Numbered from the stretch's first letter, positions 1-8,953 are shown. The stretch: 64,000 nt of DNA from Pedobacter sp. ISL-64 (GCF_018613605.1 NZ_JAGGPU010000004.1:1-64000), one strand, 5' to 3'. The notes: generated by a model not told the origin, from the sequence alone. Numbers and translations: made by a program.

Positions 1-280
1 TTTGTAAACATAGGAGACTTGAGCTAGGAAGGGTAATTTGAATCCAATGCCTGGTGAGCTGATACACATATTCCCGAATGGAATTTTGCCCATCCTCTAA
101 AAATTCTGCCCATCCGGTGTAGCGTGGCAAAGTCATCATGATTTCTGAAACATGGCCATCAATATGATGTAAGGTAGCCTTTACCGCACAAATTGCAGGT
201 AATACATTAATGTTGGCTGATTCAGCTGCAACCTGAGCAGGGAGCTGTGTGTTTTGGTTTTTACTTTTGGTAGTTCGCAT
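1..280 (-). CDS. Unrecognised protein, N-terminal part, runs off the left edge
   Basis: An ATG at 280 opens a leftward frame with no stop through 93 codons to the window edge. The start reads MRTTKSKNQNTQLPAQ, a basic polar N-terminus, followed by a more ordered stretch with several Trp and Tyr residues. I do not recognise a family. No Shine-Dalgarno is visible, which is normal in Bacteroidota. The codons just after the start (279-266) are perfectly complementary to 308-321 in the region upstream of the gene, so the start could be sequestered in the mRNA. It could be a genuine small gene or a degraded one; only the N-terminus is visible. Confidence 0.35.
   Translation of the reverse strand, partial: MRTTKSKNQNTQLPAQVAAESANINVLPAICAVKATLHHIDGHVSEIMMTLPRYTGWAEFLEDGQNSIREYVYQLTRHWIQITLPSSSLLCLQ
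262..269 (+). promoter_or_regulatory. Possible -7 promoter element (TACTTTTG)
   Basis: A perfect TAnnTTTG match on the plus strand, upstream of the two structured elements and the intrinsic terminator. It could start a transcript near position 276 that ends near 666. No convincing -33 TTTG lies at the usual distance, and the site falls inside the leftward gene, so this is weak. Confidence 0.2.
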
Positions 281-298
281 AACCGTAAAATAAAGTAT

Positions 299-369
299 CC
301 TGGTCGCTGCGAACTACCAAATAACTCTTCACAGAGAAATTGAAAATGTGGGGCTACCACTCGACCAGG
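299..369. repeat. Structured repeat element, copy A
   Basis: A 71-base element closed by an 8-bp perfect stem (299-306 with 362-369). Copy B at 501-570 matches it along almost its whole length, with the same spacing and conserved interior blocks such as TAACTCTT and GGxGCTAC. Closing-stem changes between copies mostly keep pairing. Part of the element (308-321) is also a perfect 14-bp inverted repeat of 266-279, at the start of the leftward gene. The two pairings interleave, so they would form a pseudoknot or alternative folds. Function and sense strand are unknown. Confidence 0.5.
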
Positions 370-500
370 AATATTGTTAAAGAAATTTAATTGATTTTAG
401 CTCTGTGTTTAAGTGAATGATGATATTAATTAGTAATTCGCATTAGCAATTTAGAAATAATACCTCAAACCACAAAGAAAATTTAATTATTAAATTAATT

Positions 501-570
501 CCCGGTCGCGGCAAACGAACAAGTAACTCTTTCAGATATATAAGAAATGCGGAGCTACAACCCGATCAGG
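501..570. repeat. Structured repeat element, copy B
   Basis: Second copy of the element at 299-369. The closing stem is 501-508 with 563-570 and has one mismatch and one G-U pair. Its right end (562-574, CCGATCAGGAATA) forms a bulged inverted repeat with 611-626 (TATTCCTGCTGATCGG), leading into the terminator at 630-666. Differences between the copies are spread over all base types, so this is not the adenine-specific pattern of a diversity-generating retroelement. Confidence 0.5.
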
Positions 571-629
571 AATATTATTCATCACAGAAAAGCGATTTAA
601 ATGTTCAAAGTATTCCTGCTGATCGGTAC

Positions 630-666
630 AACCGCACTTTGAATATTTTAAAGTGCGGTTTTTTTG
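630..666 (+). terminator. Intrinsic terminator
   Basis: Perfect 11-bp stem (AACCGCACTTT at 630-640, AAAGTGCGGTT at 650-660), 9-base loop and a T-run to 666. The T-run exists only for rightward transcription. No rightward gene precedes it in the window, so it would end a non-coding transcript that includes the elements at 299-570. Confidence 0.65.
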
Positions 667-702
667 CCAAATCGGTGTTTTAAAGTGTCTCAGCATTGTT
701 TA

Positions 703-793
703 GTTATTGCCGTTGCTGATTTCAGCGTCACATAGGTTTTTAAGATCGATAACCAGCTGCTCCAACCGGGGCCATCTAGGAGTTATTCGCTAG
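703..793 (-). pseudogene. Possible C-terminal remnant of an unidentified gene
   Basis: On the minus strand a short frame reads ...RWPRLEQLVIDLKNLCDAE and ends in TAA near 703. It has protein-like composition but is preceded in frame by a stop (TAG) at about 794, so at most about 29 codons remain. I cannot name a family. The rest of 667-1144 shows no gene I can support. Confidence 0.2.
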
Positions 794-1144
794 TGTTAAA
801 CATGTTTTGTTTGAGTTCGTCGTTTAAATGTAGAAAAGGCCTTCGCTAAAACAAGGGGAAGCTGGAAATTGAAATATATACCTTAACCGTAAACTAATGC
901 TTCTGAAAACGAGGATTTTATTTTGGTCCGGACGCGGCGGAAGTTAGTATTCATCTATTTTAATGAATCACAACCAGGTTTATTGGGAAAACCCACCAAA
1001 TAAAGGAAAGAACCACCATTGCCAGAATGCCCAGGACCAACGCCTGCCAGCTATCCTTTATTTATGCAAGCAAGTCATTTCATTAATTTCTTTGCGTATT
1101 TCAGGATAATCTCTATTTTTATGCACATTTCAAACGCCACTCAA

Positions 1145-4100
1145 ATGAAATTTTCGCTCCTTCTACTGCTGGGCATGTTATTGTTTTGCCACGGCTATTC
1201 CCAAACAGGGTCTTTTGATACTGCTTTTGGTGATGCTGGTACAGTTAAACTAAAACTTGGTTACCCCAATTTTTCCGTAGGAGCAGTCGCAGTTCAGTCT
1301 GATGGCAAAGTACTAGTTGCCGGCGGGGCTTTTAATGCTACTGACGATTTCTATGTAACCAGGTTCTTGGCAGATGGTACGGTGGATAAAAATTTTGGTG
1401 GAAGCGGAGTAGCCTATGCAGATATGTCCGGATCAGATAAGGCAGTAAAAATTATTGTACTTGCTGACAACCGTTTTTTAATAGCAGGCCAATCCTACCA
1501 AACCGGCACCAGCCGTTCCTATGTAATCAGATACACAAAAGACGGACAGCGGGACAAGACTTATGGCCAAAGTGGCACTGTTTACATCGATGCCGAGTTC
1601 AAAGACATGGTCCTTTTGCCCGACGGAAAACTAATCGTCGCTCATGGAGGTAGTCAAAACCTGATGTGTTTTTCGGCTGATGGAGTCAGGGATAATAAAT
1701 ATACTACTGCAATTAACCCATCGGATGCTTCCTTCCGTACGAGCGCACTATCGCTAAGCAGCAAAGGGAACATTTTGGCCACAGGTTATTATGGATGGTC
1801 TTTAGACCAGCAATTTTTGGCCTGTTTAAACCCCGACGGGACGCTGGATAAGAGCTTTGGGGAAAAGGGCGTAACACTATTCTCAGGGCTTGGTACCTCA
1901 AACTTTATGAAAGTAAACTTGGCTCAAAGCAACGATGGTAACATCGGGATACTCTTCGACGATGGAAGCAATCAGCAGCGCAGTTATTTTAAGTTCAGTG
2001 CCAGTGGAAAAATTTATAACACGGGTACCAGTGGTTTGTTAAAAATACCCATGGACAAGACAAGGTTTTACGGCTTTAGATGTGTTTTTGATCAAGATGG
2101 TGCAATTTATATCGCCGGAACGGCAAGAAATGATCAGCAGGTCAATCAATTCGCCGTCCTCAAATTTGATAGCGACGGCAAACCTGTTCCAACATTCGGG
2201 GCTGCCGGGCAAAGCACTACTTTGTTCAGTGGTACACGGCATGAGGCCGAAATACCTTTTGTGCGGCCAGACGGGAGTATAATAGTGGCCGGATTTGATT
2301 ATGCCGAAGGAAGGTATCAGGCCGCAGTCGGGCTGTTTTCCATTGATGGAAAACAGGTAGCAAATTTTGCTACAGGCATCAATTCCTCCATTGCCGCCGG
2401 TACGGGTAAATCCAAAAATGGTTTGGGAAAGGGAATTATCGTCGCTCCCGACGGATCGATGCATGTTGCCGGCCTGGTGAGAAATGGGGAAGGGATCAGT
2501 CTGGTTGTCGCCAAATTAAAAGCAGATGGCAAGCTTGACGAGAGTTTTGGTGAAGGAGGTCGCGTACATGGTTCCCTTGAGCAAAACCATGAAACGCTAT
2601 ACGATTTTTACTTATCTATCGACGGTAACCAGCTTCAAATGGCCGAAGACGGATCAGGAAATATCTACGTGATGACCACGGAACAGGATTATTTCCGGGG
2701 TAAGGTTGGCCCAACACTTTTTAGGTTTACCCCCGATGGTAAACCCGACATAGCTTTCGGCGGTCGGGGCAAACTGCACATCCCCTTGAGCGAGGATTCC
2801 AGGGAAGGATTTCCCCTTGGTTTGGCTTTTCAAAAAAATGGTCAGCTTATCATCGGACTTTCAGAACGCTATGGTACTTTAGATAGCCGCAGGCTTCAGT
2901 TAAGAAGGGTTAACACCAATGGTACATTTGACAAGAGCTTTGGCACTGACGGTGTTTTGATCGACCCACAATTCTATGGACAGAGGGGGGAGCGTAGTAA
3001 GGCCTGCAGGCTGGTGATTGATAAACAAGACAGGATCGTACTGGCAGGAAGTTATGGCCTTTATGGATTTAATAACTTCGCCATTGTAAGGTATACCGCT
3101 AGTGGCGAGCTGGACAAAAGTTTTAATGGCGGGATGGTAACACCCCAATGGCCGGGCAATTATGTTGTTGGACATGCGATAGTCCTCCAGGAGGATGGTA
3201 AGATCCTGGCCGCAGGTTGCGACGCCCCCAGCTCAACGATCAAAATGGTCAGATATCTGCCCACCGGGGCATTAGACCCGGATTTCGGCGAGGATGGACT
3301 GGTTAATAAGTTAACTGTTGCCGGCCAGGTAAGCAGGTTAGCCTTACAAAGTGATGGTAAAATTCTGTATTGTACCGGGAAATACACCAGCGATATTGCA
3401 CTGGATTACGGATATATGCATGTTGGCAGACTAAATCCCGATGGATCGATTGACCGAACCTTTGGTAACAACGGTGACATTCGGGTTTCACGGGCCACAG
3501 TTATGCAGGATAAAAATGGCGATATGGGCATTGCGGCAGACGGGCGGATATTTCTGGTTGGTTCAACTGAACTCGAGCCAGAGTTTGGTATACACCAGGA
3601 TATGGTCGTTTACGGCCTGCAAAACAAGATGGAGCCGTTTAAACCAGAACTGCTGAGTTTTGATCCGCCCATGGCAGGAAGCGGTGCCAGCATAACTGTC
3701 GAAGGAGTCGGATTAATAGGAATGACCAAGATATCCGTTGGCGGTACACCTGTAAAATCATTTGTTGTCAAATCAAGCAGTCAGGTGGTGCTTGTATTAG
3801 GGGATGGCGCAACGGGTGACGTCACGGCAGAAATAGGTTCACAAAAAATCAGTATCCCCGGCTTTACCTATGTTCCAAGGCCCATAATAACCCCGGATGT
3901 TTCGCTCGGCCTGATCAAAGGGAACAGCGTGCTACTACAGACCCCGGCATATCCAGGTTTTACCTACACTTGGTATAGGTACATAGATATTGTCCAATCA
4001 GGCAGTTCACCCACTTACAGGACCTCCCAGGCTGGTGCTTACACGGTGAAAATCACCAAAGATGGTTTCACAGACACCTCGCTTCCCGCATTTGTAACTG

Positions 4101-4819
4101 TGGATTTTGCGCTACCCGCAGATAATTTCACCATAAGCGCAACATCTGCCAGCTGCAGGGGAACCAATGATGGTTCCATCTCATTGACTGCAAAAAACAG
4201 CATGAATTATACTGCCATGCTTACCCTGGCGGGCATAAAAACCGAAAAAAGCTTTACCGATAAGGTATCTTTTGACCAGCTGGCTGCAGGCACATACGAA
4301 CTCTGCCTGCAGGTGTCAGGAGAGAAAGACTTTAAGCAATGCTTTACGCTGGTGGTGACCGAGCCTGAAAAGCTATCTGTATTTAGTATGTTAACCGAAA
4401 ATACCAGTAAACTAACCCTGCAGCTTGCCGGTGCAGACAGATATTATATCCAACTCAATGGAAAACTTTTTACCACAAGCGCAAATGAGTTTGAACTCCA
4501 AATGGAAAGTGGGGCCAATAAGATCACGATCAGTTCTGACAAAAATTGCCAGGGTATCTGGGAGCGTGAAATTATCAACTCGAATACCCTAATGGCCTAT
4601 CCAAACCCAGTTCAGGATATACTTTACTTAAACCTGGGAAATACGGGCACGGAGAAAAAAATCTTTATTTACAACACCACGGGTCAATGCATCTATCAGG
4701 ATAAAGTTACTCAAACAGTAACCAGCCAAATCAATATGAGGGATATGGTGCCAGGGATATACCTACTTAGGATTAAAACCGAAAAGGACGAAAAAACATT
4801 TAAGATCGTAAAAAGATAA
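1145..4819 (+). CDS. Secreted delta-60 repeat protein with T9SS C-terminal sorting domain
   Basis: Predicted exported or surface protein of 1224 residues. The start is the ATG at 1145 because it begins a clear signal peptide (MKFSLLLLLGMLLFCHGYSQ); the frame is open further upstream to a TTG at 1019. Residues about 24-820 hold some twelve copies of a delta-60 motif of the form DGxxDxxFG alternating with strands like VQSDGKVLVAGG, expected to form a beta-propeller. An IPT/TIG-type Ig fold follows at about 834-913, then Ig-like and SprB-like segments. The last 75 residues (from about 1149, MAYPNPVQDILYLNLG to KTFKIVKR) are a type A T9SS sorting domain, so the protein is probably moved across the outer membrane and processed by the gliding/T9SS machinery. 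Its stop overlaps the start of the next gene by one base. Ligand unknown. Confidence 0.85.
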   Translation: MKFSLLLLLGMLLFCHGYSQTGSFDTAFGDAGTVKLKLGYPNFSVGAVAVQSDGKVLVAGGAFNATDDFYVTRFLADGTVDKNFGGSGVAYADMSGSDKAVKIIVLADNRFLIAGQSYQTGTSRSYVIRYTKDGQRDKTYGQSGTVYIDAEFKDMVLLPDGKLIVAHGGSQNLMCFSADGVRDNKYTTAINPSDASFRTSALSLSSKGNILATGYYGWSLDQQFLACLNPDGTLDKSFGEKGVTLFSGLGTSNFMKVNLAQSNDGNIGILFDDGSNQQRSYFKFSASGKIYNTGTSGLLKIPMDKTRFYGFRCVFDQDGAIYIAGTARNDQQVNQFAVLKFDSDGKPVPTFGAAGQSTTLFSGTRHEAEIPFVRPDGSIIVAGFDYAEGRYQAAVGLFSIDGKQVANFATGINSSIAAGTGKSKNGLGKGIIVAPDGSMHVAGLVRNGEGISLVVAKLKADGKLDESFGEGGRVHGSLEQNHETLYDFYLSIDGNQLQMAEDGSGNIYVMTTEQDYFRGKVGPTLFRFTPDGKPDIAFGGRGKLHIPLSEDSREGFPLGLAFQKNGQLIIGLSERYGTLDSRRLQLRRVNTNGTFDKSFGTDGVLIDPQFYGQRGERSKACRLVIDKQDRIVLAGSYGLYGFNNFAIVRYTASGELDKSFNGGMVTPQWPGNYVVGHAIVLQEDGKILAAGCDAPSSTIKMVRYLPTGALDPDFGEDGLVNKLTVAGQVSRLALQSDGKILYCTGKYTSDIALDYGYMHVGRLNPDGSIDRTFGNNGDIRVSRATVMQDKNGDMGIAADGRIFLVGSTELEPEFGIHQDMVVYGLQNKMEPFKPELLSFDPPMAGSGASITVEGVGLIGMTKISVGGTPVKSFVVKSSSQVVLVLGDGATGDVTAEIGSQKISIPGFTYVPRPIITPDVSLGLIKGNSVLLQTPAYPGFTYTWYRYIDIVQSGSSPTYRTSQAGAYTVKITKDGFTDTSLPAFVTVDFALPADNFTISATSASCRGTNDGSISLTAKNSMNYTAMLTLAGIKTEKSFTDKVSFDQLAAGTYELCLQVSGEKDFKQCFTLVVTEPEKLSVFSMLTENTSKLTLQLAGADRYYIQLNGKLFTTSANEFELQMESGANKITISSDKNCQGIWEREIINSNTLMAYPNPVQDILYLNLGNTGTEKKIFIYNTTGQCIYQDKVTQTVTSQINMRDMVPGIYLLRIKTEKDEKTFKIVKR

Positions 4820-5526
4820 TGAAAAAAATAGCTAGTTCAATCTTAACAACCCTTATGGTCTGCATGTTATGTTGTGGTTGCAAAAAGAAGACTGAAGATC
4901 AGCCTAAGGAAGCTTTTGATAAGCCTGTTTTAGTATTCCCGAGGCAAGACGAGGTTTGTACAACCGGACAAGTTATTTCATTAACACAATCCACAGTAAG
5001 TTTCGGGTGGAACATGGTACCAAAAGCGGAAAGTTACACCCTTTACTGGAAAGACCTGCTCCAAGGCACCACAAATGAAAAAAACGTATCAGTAAACCAA
5101 ACCACTATATCGCTGGGGCGTGGAATTCCTTACTCCTGGTGGGTTGTTGCCAAAACAAACGCCGGTGCGGAAACCGCTCAAAGTGAAATCTGGAAATTTT
5201 ATAATTCAGGCCCAGGTTTGCAATCCTATGCGCCGTTTCCGGCAGATGCAATTGCCCCAATTTATGGGCAGGTATTTGTCCAGAATACCAAATTAGTAAA
5301 CCTTTCCTGGAAGGGTGCTGACGTGGATGACACAGACTTAAAATACGACCTTTATTTTGGAACCACAACTTCACCGGCCATGCTTCGCTCAGGAATAAAA
5401 GAAACAACCGTTGCAGACATACCAACCCCGGTTAATGGAGCTTATTACTGGCGGGTAGTTACCAAAGATAATGCAGGTAACAGCTCTACATCAACCTTGT
5501 TTTATTTTAAAATAGGTATCTATTAA
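4819..5526 (+). CDS. Lipoprotein with fibronectin III-like modules
   Basis: 235 residues with an SPII signal: the lipobox LCCGC places the lipidated Cys at residue 21, followed by KKK. The mature part has two Trp-anchored beta modules (FGWNMVPKAESYTLYW and SWKGADVDDTDLKYDLYFG) ending in YYWRVVTKDNAGN, typical of fibronectin III-like folds in Bacteroidota surface lipoproteins. The ATG shares its A with the TAA of the upstream delta-60 gene (TAATG), so the two are probably translationally coupled and may work together at the cell surface. No enzymatic motif is visible. Confidence 0.75.
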   Translation: MKKIASSILTTLMVCMLCCGCKKKTEDQPKEAFDKPVLVFPRQDEVCTTGQVISLTQSTVSFGWNMVPKAESYTLYWKDLLQGTTNEKNVSVNQTTISLGRGIPYSWWVVAKTNAGAETAQSEIWKFYNSGPGLQSYAPFPADAIAPIYGQVFVQNTKLVNLSWKGADVDDTDLKYDLYFGTTTSPAMLRSGIKETTVADIPTPVNGAYYWRVVTKDNAGNSSTSTLFYFKIGIY

Positions 5527-5710
5527 AAAACCAGGCGGACAATCATTTCAAGTATCGTTTTAAAAAAACAAAACCATTAATTTTTACATTTACCAATTTT
5601 TTTATTCTAAAATAGTCTTCTCAAAGTCTCCTTCATGAAAAACCTAAAAAATTTTTCTTGCAATTTATATGAACCCTTTTCGCTCCAAATCTTCAATTAT
5701 AGGCTCAATA

Positions 5711-5748
5711 AGCAATTTAAATGTTCAATTATTCTTGCTGATCGGTAC
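5711..5748 (+). repeat. Second copy of the 39-bp repeat found at 591-629
   Basis: AGCAATTTAAATGTTCAA... ending GCTGATCGGTAC closely matches 591-629, with one indel and a few substitutions, in the same orientation. The two copies flank the delta-60/lipoprotein pair. This copy lies just upstream of a GIY-YIG nuclease remnant. The rest of 5527-5862 has no supportable intact gene. Confidence 0.5.
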
Positions 5749-5784
5749 GCTAAAAGCTTCTGTTCTACCGAACCTTTTTTGCTT

Positions 5785-5838
5785 ATGGCCTCAGTTTATA
5801 TCCTTTTTTCTGAAAAATTAAATCGTTTTTACACCTAA
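5785..5838 (+). pseudogene. GIY-YIG endonuclease N-terminal remnant
   Basis: The frame from the ATG at 5785 reads MASVYILFSEKLNRFYT and then stops. This matches the N-terminus of small orphan GIY-YIG endonucleases of Bacteroidota (GIY-type strand VYIL, then SEKLxRFY leading to the YIG-type strand). Everything after the first 17 residues is missing, including the catalytic Arg and Glu. The break lies next to the AT-rich module that starts at 5863, so it may mark an insertion or deletion junction. Confidence 0.5.
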
Positions 5839-5862
5839 AGCAGCACAAAAAATAGTTCGATT

Positions 5863-7356
5863 TTACTTCCCGATTTCCTTTTCAATTTTCAAAAGCATTT
5901 GTTTTCCATTTTCATTCTCAGGATTTAAGTCAATCGATTTTTGATACATTTTTACCGCCTCTTCTTTTTTACCACATTGATGCAAAGCTTCACCATAACT
6001 ATCAAAAACATTCCAACTCTTTGGGAAAATTAAAGTCGCTGAATTGAAAACCCGCAAAGCATTTTCACATTTTTGAAGCCGAAGAAATTGATAACCTAAT
6101 CTGTTAAAATCTCTTTCCGAAGCCTCATAAATATTCGGATTTTTCAAATATTCCTGAATCAACTGATTGGCTTTTTCCTTATTTCCATCTTCAATTAAAT
6201 TTCCATAGATTCTTGAAAGATTTTGAACCGGAATATTGTAAGGTTTACTATTAATTAAATTTAAAATAGCATTGGAAATTGGAAAAATGGAGCTGGCGGA
6301 ATTAGAAAGCAAAATTACACTTTGATTTTTAGTGATATTATGCAACAAAATGCTCGTCAATCCGGTAACAAAACCATCGTGAAAAACAATTTTCCCTTCT
6401 CTTTCATCCGTGTACATCTCCCAACCTAAACCATAACTTATTTCTTTTCCATCAATAGTATAAGAAACAGTTTTTCCATCATTTAGTTTTGTTGCCGTCA
6501 AAGCTTCTTCCAATTCTTTTTTACCCAAAATCTGATGATTGAATAATGCTTTTTGATATTTTTGTAAATCTAAAGCCGTACTTACAATCCCACCGGGTCC
6601 ATAAAAATTACTTTTGTCGGAAATTAAAAAAGGGTCCTTTAAAGTTTTCGTGTTAGTCAATTCTGTTGAATAAAAGTTCGGATAAGTGTACAATTCTACT
6701 TGATTTGGACTTTTAATTTTTCTGTCTAACGGAACAAATGAATTTTTCATTTTTGCAGGTTTAAAGATGTTTTTCTCCAAATATTTTGCATAACTGATTC
6801 CAGAAACTTTTTCGATAATCAATCCAGCAAGGCAAAAATTGACATTGTTGTATTCCCATTTGCTTCCAGACGGAAATGAAAGTGGTGTTTTGAAACGGAT
6901 AAAGGTCGGAATAATATCCTGATTAGATATGATTTTTTCGGGTTGTTCTTTGATGATCGTATCAAACAAATTATACTCTTGTGCTAACCCAGAAGTGTTG
7001 TTCAATAGCTGTCTGATGGTAATATTTGGATAAGGAAAATCGGTCAGATATTTTTGAACAGGCTCGTTAATATTCAGTTTTCCTTTTTGTTGAAGTTGCA
7101 AAATTGCTGTTGACGTAAATGTTTTTGTGATGGAAGCAATCGGAAATTGAAATTGGTTGGTGATTTTTTTTCTCTTTTCGATATTGGAAAATCCATAATT
7201 GCTAGATAAAATAGTTTTTCCTGACTTTGAAACTATAGCACTCCCATTAAAAAGATTTGTATTAAAAAGTGTGGTAAAGAAATTATTTAACTCCTGGGCA
7301 GAAAGCGTATTTGTAAATAAAACAGTTAGTAATAATAAGAAAAATCGGTTTTTCAT
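5863..7356 (-). CDS. Class C beta-lactamase-like serine hydrolase with C-terminal TPR
   Basis: 497 residues with an N-terminal signal peptide (MKNRFFLLLLTVLFTNTLSA). Motifs of the class C/DD-peptidase family are present: S75-x-x-K78 (SITK), Y169-x-N171 (YNN) and an HDG triad near residue 325 replacing KTG. After about residue 430 a tetratricopeptide segment (VFDSYGEALHQCGKKEEAVK) is added. Such proteins are usually periplasmic peptidases or esterases acting on D-amino acid peptides or unknown esters; activity on beta-lactams cannot be inferred. It is 5 bases downstream of a paralogue on the same strand (7362-8858), so the two likely form one transcript. Codon use is far more AT-rich than in flanking genes, suggesting transfer from a Flavobacterium/Chryseobacterium-like source. 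Confidence 0.85.
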   Translation of the reverse strand: MKNRFFLLLLTVLFTNTLSAQELNNFFTTLFNTNLFNGSAIVSKSGKTILSSNYGFSNIEKRKKITNQFQFPIASITKTFTSTAILQLQQKGKLNINEPVQKYLTDFPYPNITIRQLLNNTSGLAQEYNLFDTIIKEQPEKIISNQDIIPTFIRFKTPLSFPSGSKWEYNNVNFCLAGLIIEKVSGISYAKYLEKNIFKPAKMKNSFVPLDRKIKSPNQVELYTYPNFYSTELTNTKTLKDPFLISDKSNFYGPGGIVSTALDLQKYQKALFNHQILGKKELEEALTATKLNDGKTVSYTIDGKEISYGLGWEMYTDEREGKIVFHDGFVTGLTSILLHNITKNQSVILLSNSASSIFPISNAILNLINSKPYNIPVQNLSRIYGNLIEDGNKEKANQLIQEYLKNPNIYEASERDFNRLGYQFLRLQKCENALRVFNSATLIFPKSWNVFDSYGEALHQCGKKEEAVKMYQKSIDLNPENENGKQMLLKIEKEIGK

Positions 7357-7361
7357 TTTAA

Positions 7362-8858
7362 TTATTTTTTTGGAGACAGGATTTGATTGATTTTTGAAAG
7401 CATTTCTTTGGCATTATCGTTATTAGGATTCAGTTCAAGCGTTTTCTGATAATCCCTTTTAGAAGTGTCATAATCTTTTTTAATGAAATAAAGCTCGCCC
7501 CGCGTATCATAAATATTGGATGAATTTGGAAATTCTGAAACTGCGTAATTAATAATTTTTAAAGCTTCATCAGTTTTTCCTTCGCCTATAAATTTGTACG
7601 TCAATCTATTAAGTTCATTTTCAAAACCATTAAAATTATAAGCATCGAATTTATTTTTCTTCAGTTCTTTTAAATAAATAATTCCTTTTTCTACTGATTC
7701 TGCTTTCATTTTTTTATAAACCTCGAAGATGATTAATGGCTTAGGCAAGTCAACTTTGGTATTGTATAAAATGCCGAAAACATCATCAATAATAGCTTCC
7801 AATTGTCCGCCTCTTTTACCAGCTCTGGTATTATCAAGCAAAATCACATAAATTTTGTCCTCCGGAATTCTGGCAACATTGCAAGAAAAACCATTGATTC
7901 CGCCGCTGTGTGCCATTGTTGTAACATCTTTTCCTGAACCTAAAAAATTCTGATGTTTCTGAACAACCAAACCGTAAGCGTAATTGCCTAAATTTGGCGT
8001 AAAATATATTTTTTTGTTCTCCTCATTTAACAAAATATTCGTGTACAAAGCATCATCCCATTTTCGCATATCATTTGCCGTACTGTACATTCCGCCAGCA
8101 GAAAATACCGCCGTTTTGATATTGATATAATCTGTTTTTTGATAACCGTCGTAATCAAAATCATAACCTTGGGCATAATTTGAAATGATTTCTTTTGGAT
8201 CTTCAATTCCTGTATTTTTCATTCCAATGACATCAAATATTTTTTCCTTGAGAACTTCTTCATAAGGTTTTTTGGTGATTTCCTCAATAATTAATCCCAA
8301 CAAATAATAGCCAGTATTACAATAATTCTGTTTAGTTCCAGACTCAAATCCCAGATTATCTTTAAAATATTTGATAGCAAAATCTTTCGCAGACAAATTT
8401 TCGAAAACCATTTTAGTTTTAAAATCAGGAAAATCGGTATAGTTTGGCAAGCCAGAAGTGTGCGTTAACAATTGATGGATGGTAATTTTACTTTCTACCG
8501 TTTTACTAAACCAAGGCAAGTAATCACTTATTTTATCATCTAGTTTGATTTTTCCTTCTTGTTTTAACTGCATAATCAGCATTGCCGTAAACTGTTTCGT
8601 TATAGAACCAATTCTGAATTTAGTATCAGAACTTGCGTTGATATTCCAACCCATATCAGCTTTACCATAATTTTTTTGCAGTATAATTTTACCATTTTGA
8701 ATAACCAGCGCACTTCCGTTAAAAAGATTGTAATCGTGGTATTTACCGATAATAAAGTCTATTTTCTCAGCTTTTTCTTTATTTGAATTAGATATGGTTT
8801 TTTGCGCAAAAGTATTAATTGATAAAAGCACAAAAAATGCAAACAGAAAATTTTTCAT
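7362..8858 (-). CDS. Class C beta-lactamase-like serine hydrolase with C-terminal TPR
   Basis: 498 residues from the ATG at 8858, chosen because it starts a good signal peptide (MKNFLFAFFVLLSINTFAQ); an ATG 8 codons upstream is also in frame. The family motifs are S85-x-x-K88 (SITK), Tyr-Cys-Asn (NYCNTGYY) and HSG (AHSGGINGFS), followed by a TPR-like tail (NIYDTRGELYFIKKDYDTSK). Same architecture as the next gene, so a local duplication. A near-consensus -7 element (CATATTTG) lies at 8880-8887. The periplasmic substrate is unknown. AT-rich like its two module partners. Confidence 0.85.
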   Translation of the reverse strand: MKNFLFAFFVLLSINTFAQKTISNSNKEKAEKIDFIIGKYHDYNLFNGSALVIQNGKIILQKNYGKADMGWNINASSDTKFRIGSITKQFTAMLIMQLKQEGKIKLDDKISDYLPWFSKTVESKITIHQLLTHTSGLPNYTDFPDFKTKMVFENLSAKDFAIKYFKDNLGFESGTKQNYCNTGYYLLGLIIEEITKKPYEEVLKEKIFDVIGMKNTGIEDPKEIISNYAQGYDFDYDGYQKTDYINIKTAVFSAGGMYSTANDMRKWDDALYTNILLNEENKKIYFTPNLGNYAYGLVVQKHQNFLGSGKDVTTMAHSGGINGFSCNVARIPEDKIYVILLDNTRAGKRGGQLEAIIDDVFGILYNTKVDLPKPLIIFEVYKKMKAESVEKGIIYLKELKKNKFDAYNFNGFENELNRLTYKFIGEGKTDEALKIINYAVSEFPNSSNIYDTRGELYFIKKDYDTSKRDYQKTLELNPNNDNAKEMLSKINQILSPKK

Positions 8859-8879
8859 AATTGATTTTATATTTTGATG

Positions 8880-8887
8880 CAAATATG
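8880..8887 (-). promoter_or_regulatory. -7 promoter element for the serine hydrolase pair
   Basis: Minus-strand CATATTTG, 7 of 8 to TAnnTTTG, about 20 bases upstream of the chosen ATG at 8858. It lies between the AraC gene and the hydrolase pair, so the pair may be transcribed separately from the regulator. Confidence 0.35.
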
Positions 8888-8953
8888 CGTCAGAATACCT
8901 GAGTGTACGACCGACTAAAAAAAGTCGAACTCATTTTTTAATAAAATCAATAC

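Noticed and set aside
299..570. Template and variable repeat of a diversity-generating retroelement
   Set aside because: Differences between the two copies involve all bases, not adenines only, and no reverse transcriptase or Avd gene is seen.
1019..1144. N-terminal extension of the delta-60 protein from a TTG
   Set aside because: The signal peptide begins at 1145; the upstream residues have no export or domain features.
2039..2464. A 141-residue leftward frame within the delta-60 gene
   Set aside because: Antisense shadow of a strongly supported gene.
5635..5838. A 67-residue protein
   Set aside because: Only the last 17 residues look like protein (GIY-YIG start); the rest is intergenic repeat and AT-rich sequence.
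5863..8858. Antibiotic resistance beta-lactamases
   Set aside because: Class C motifs with HDG/HSG and TPR tails fit the broad serine hydrolase family; resistance is not supported.
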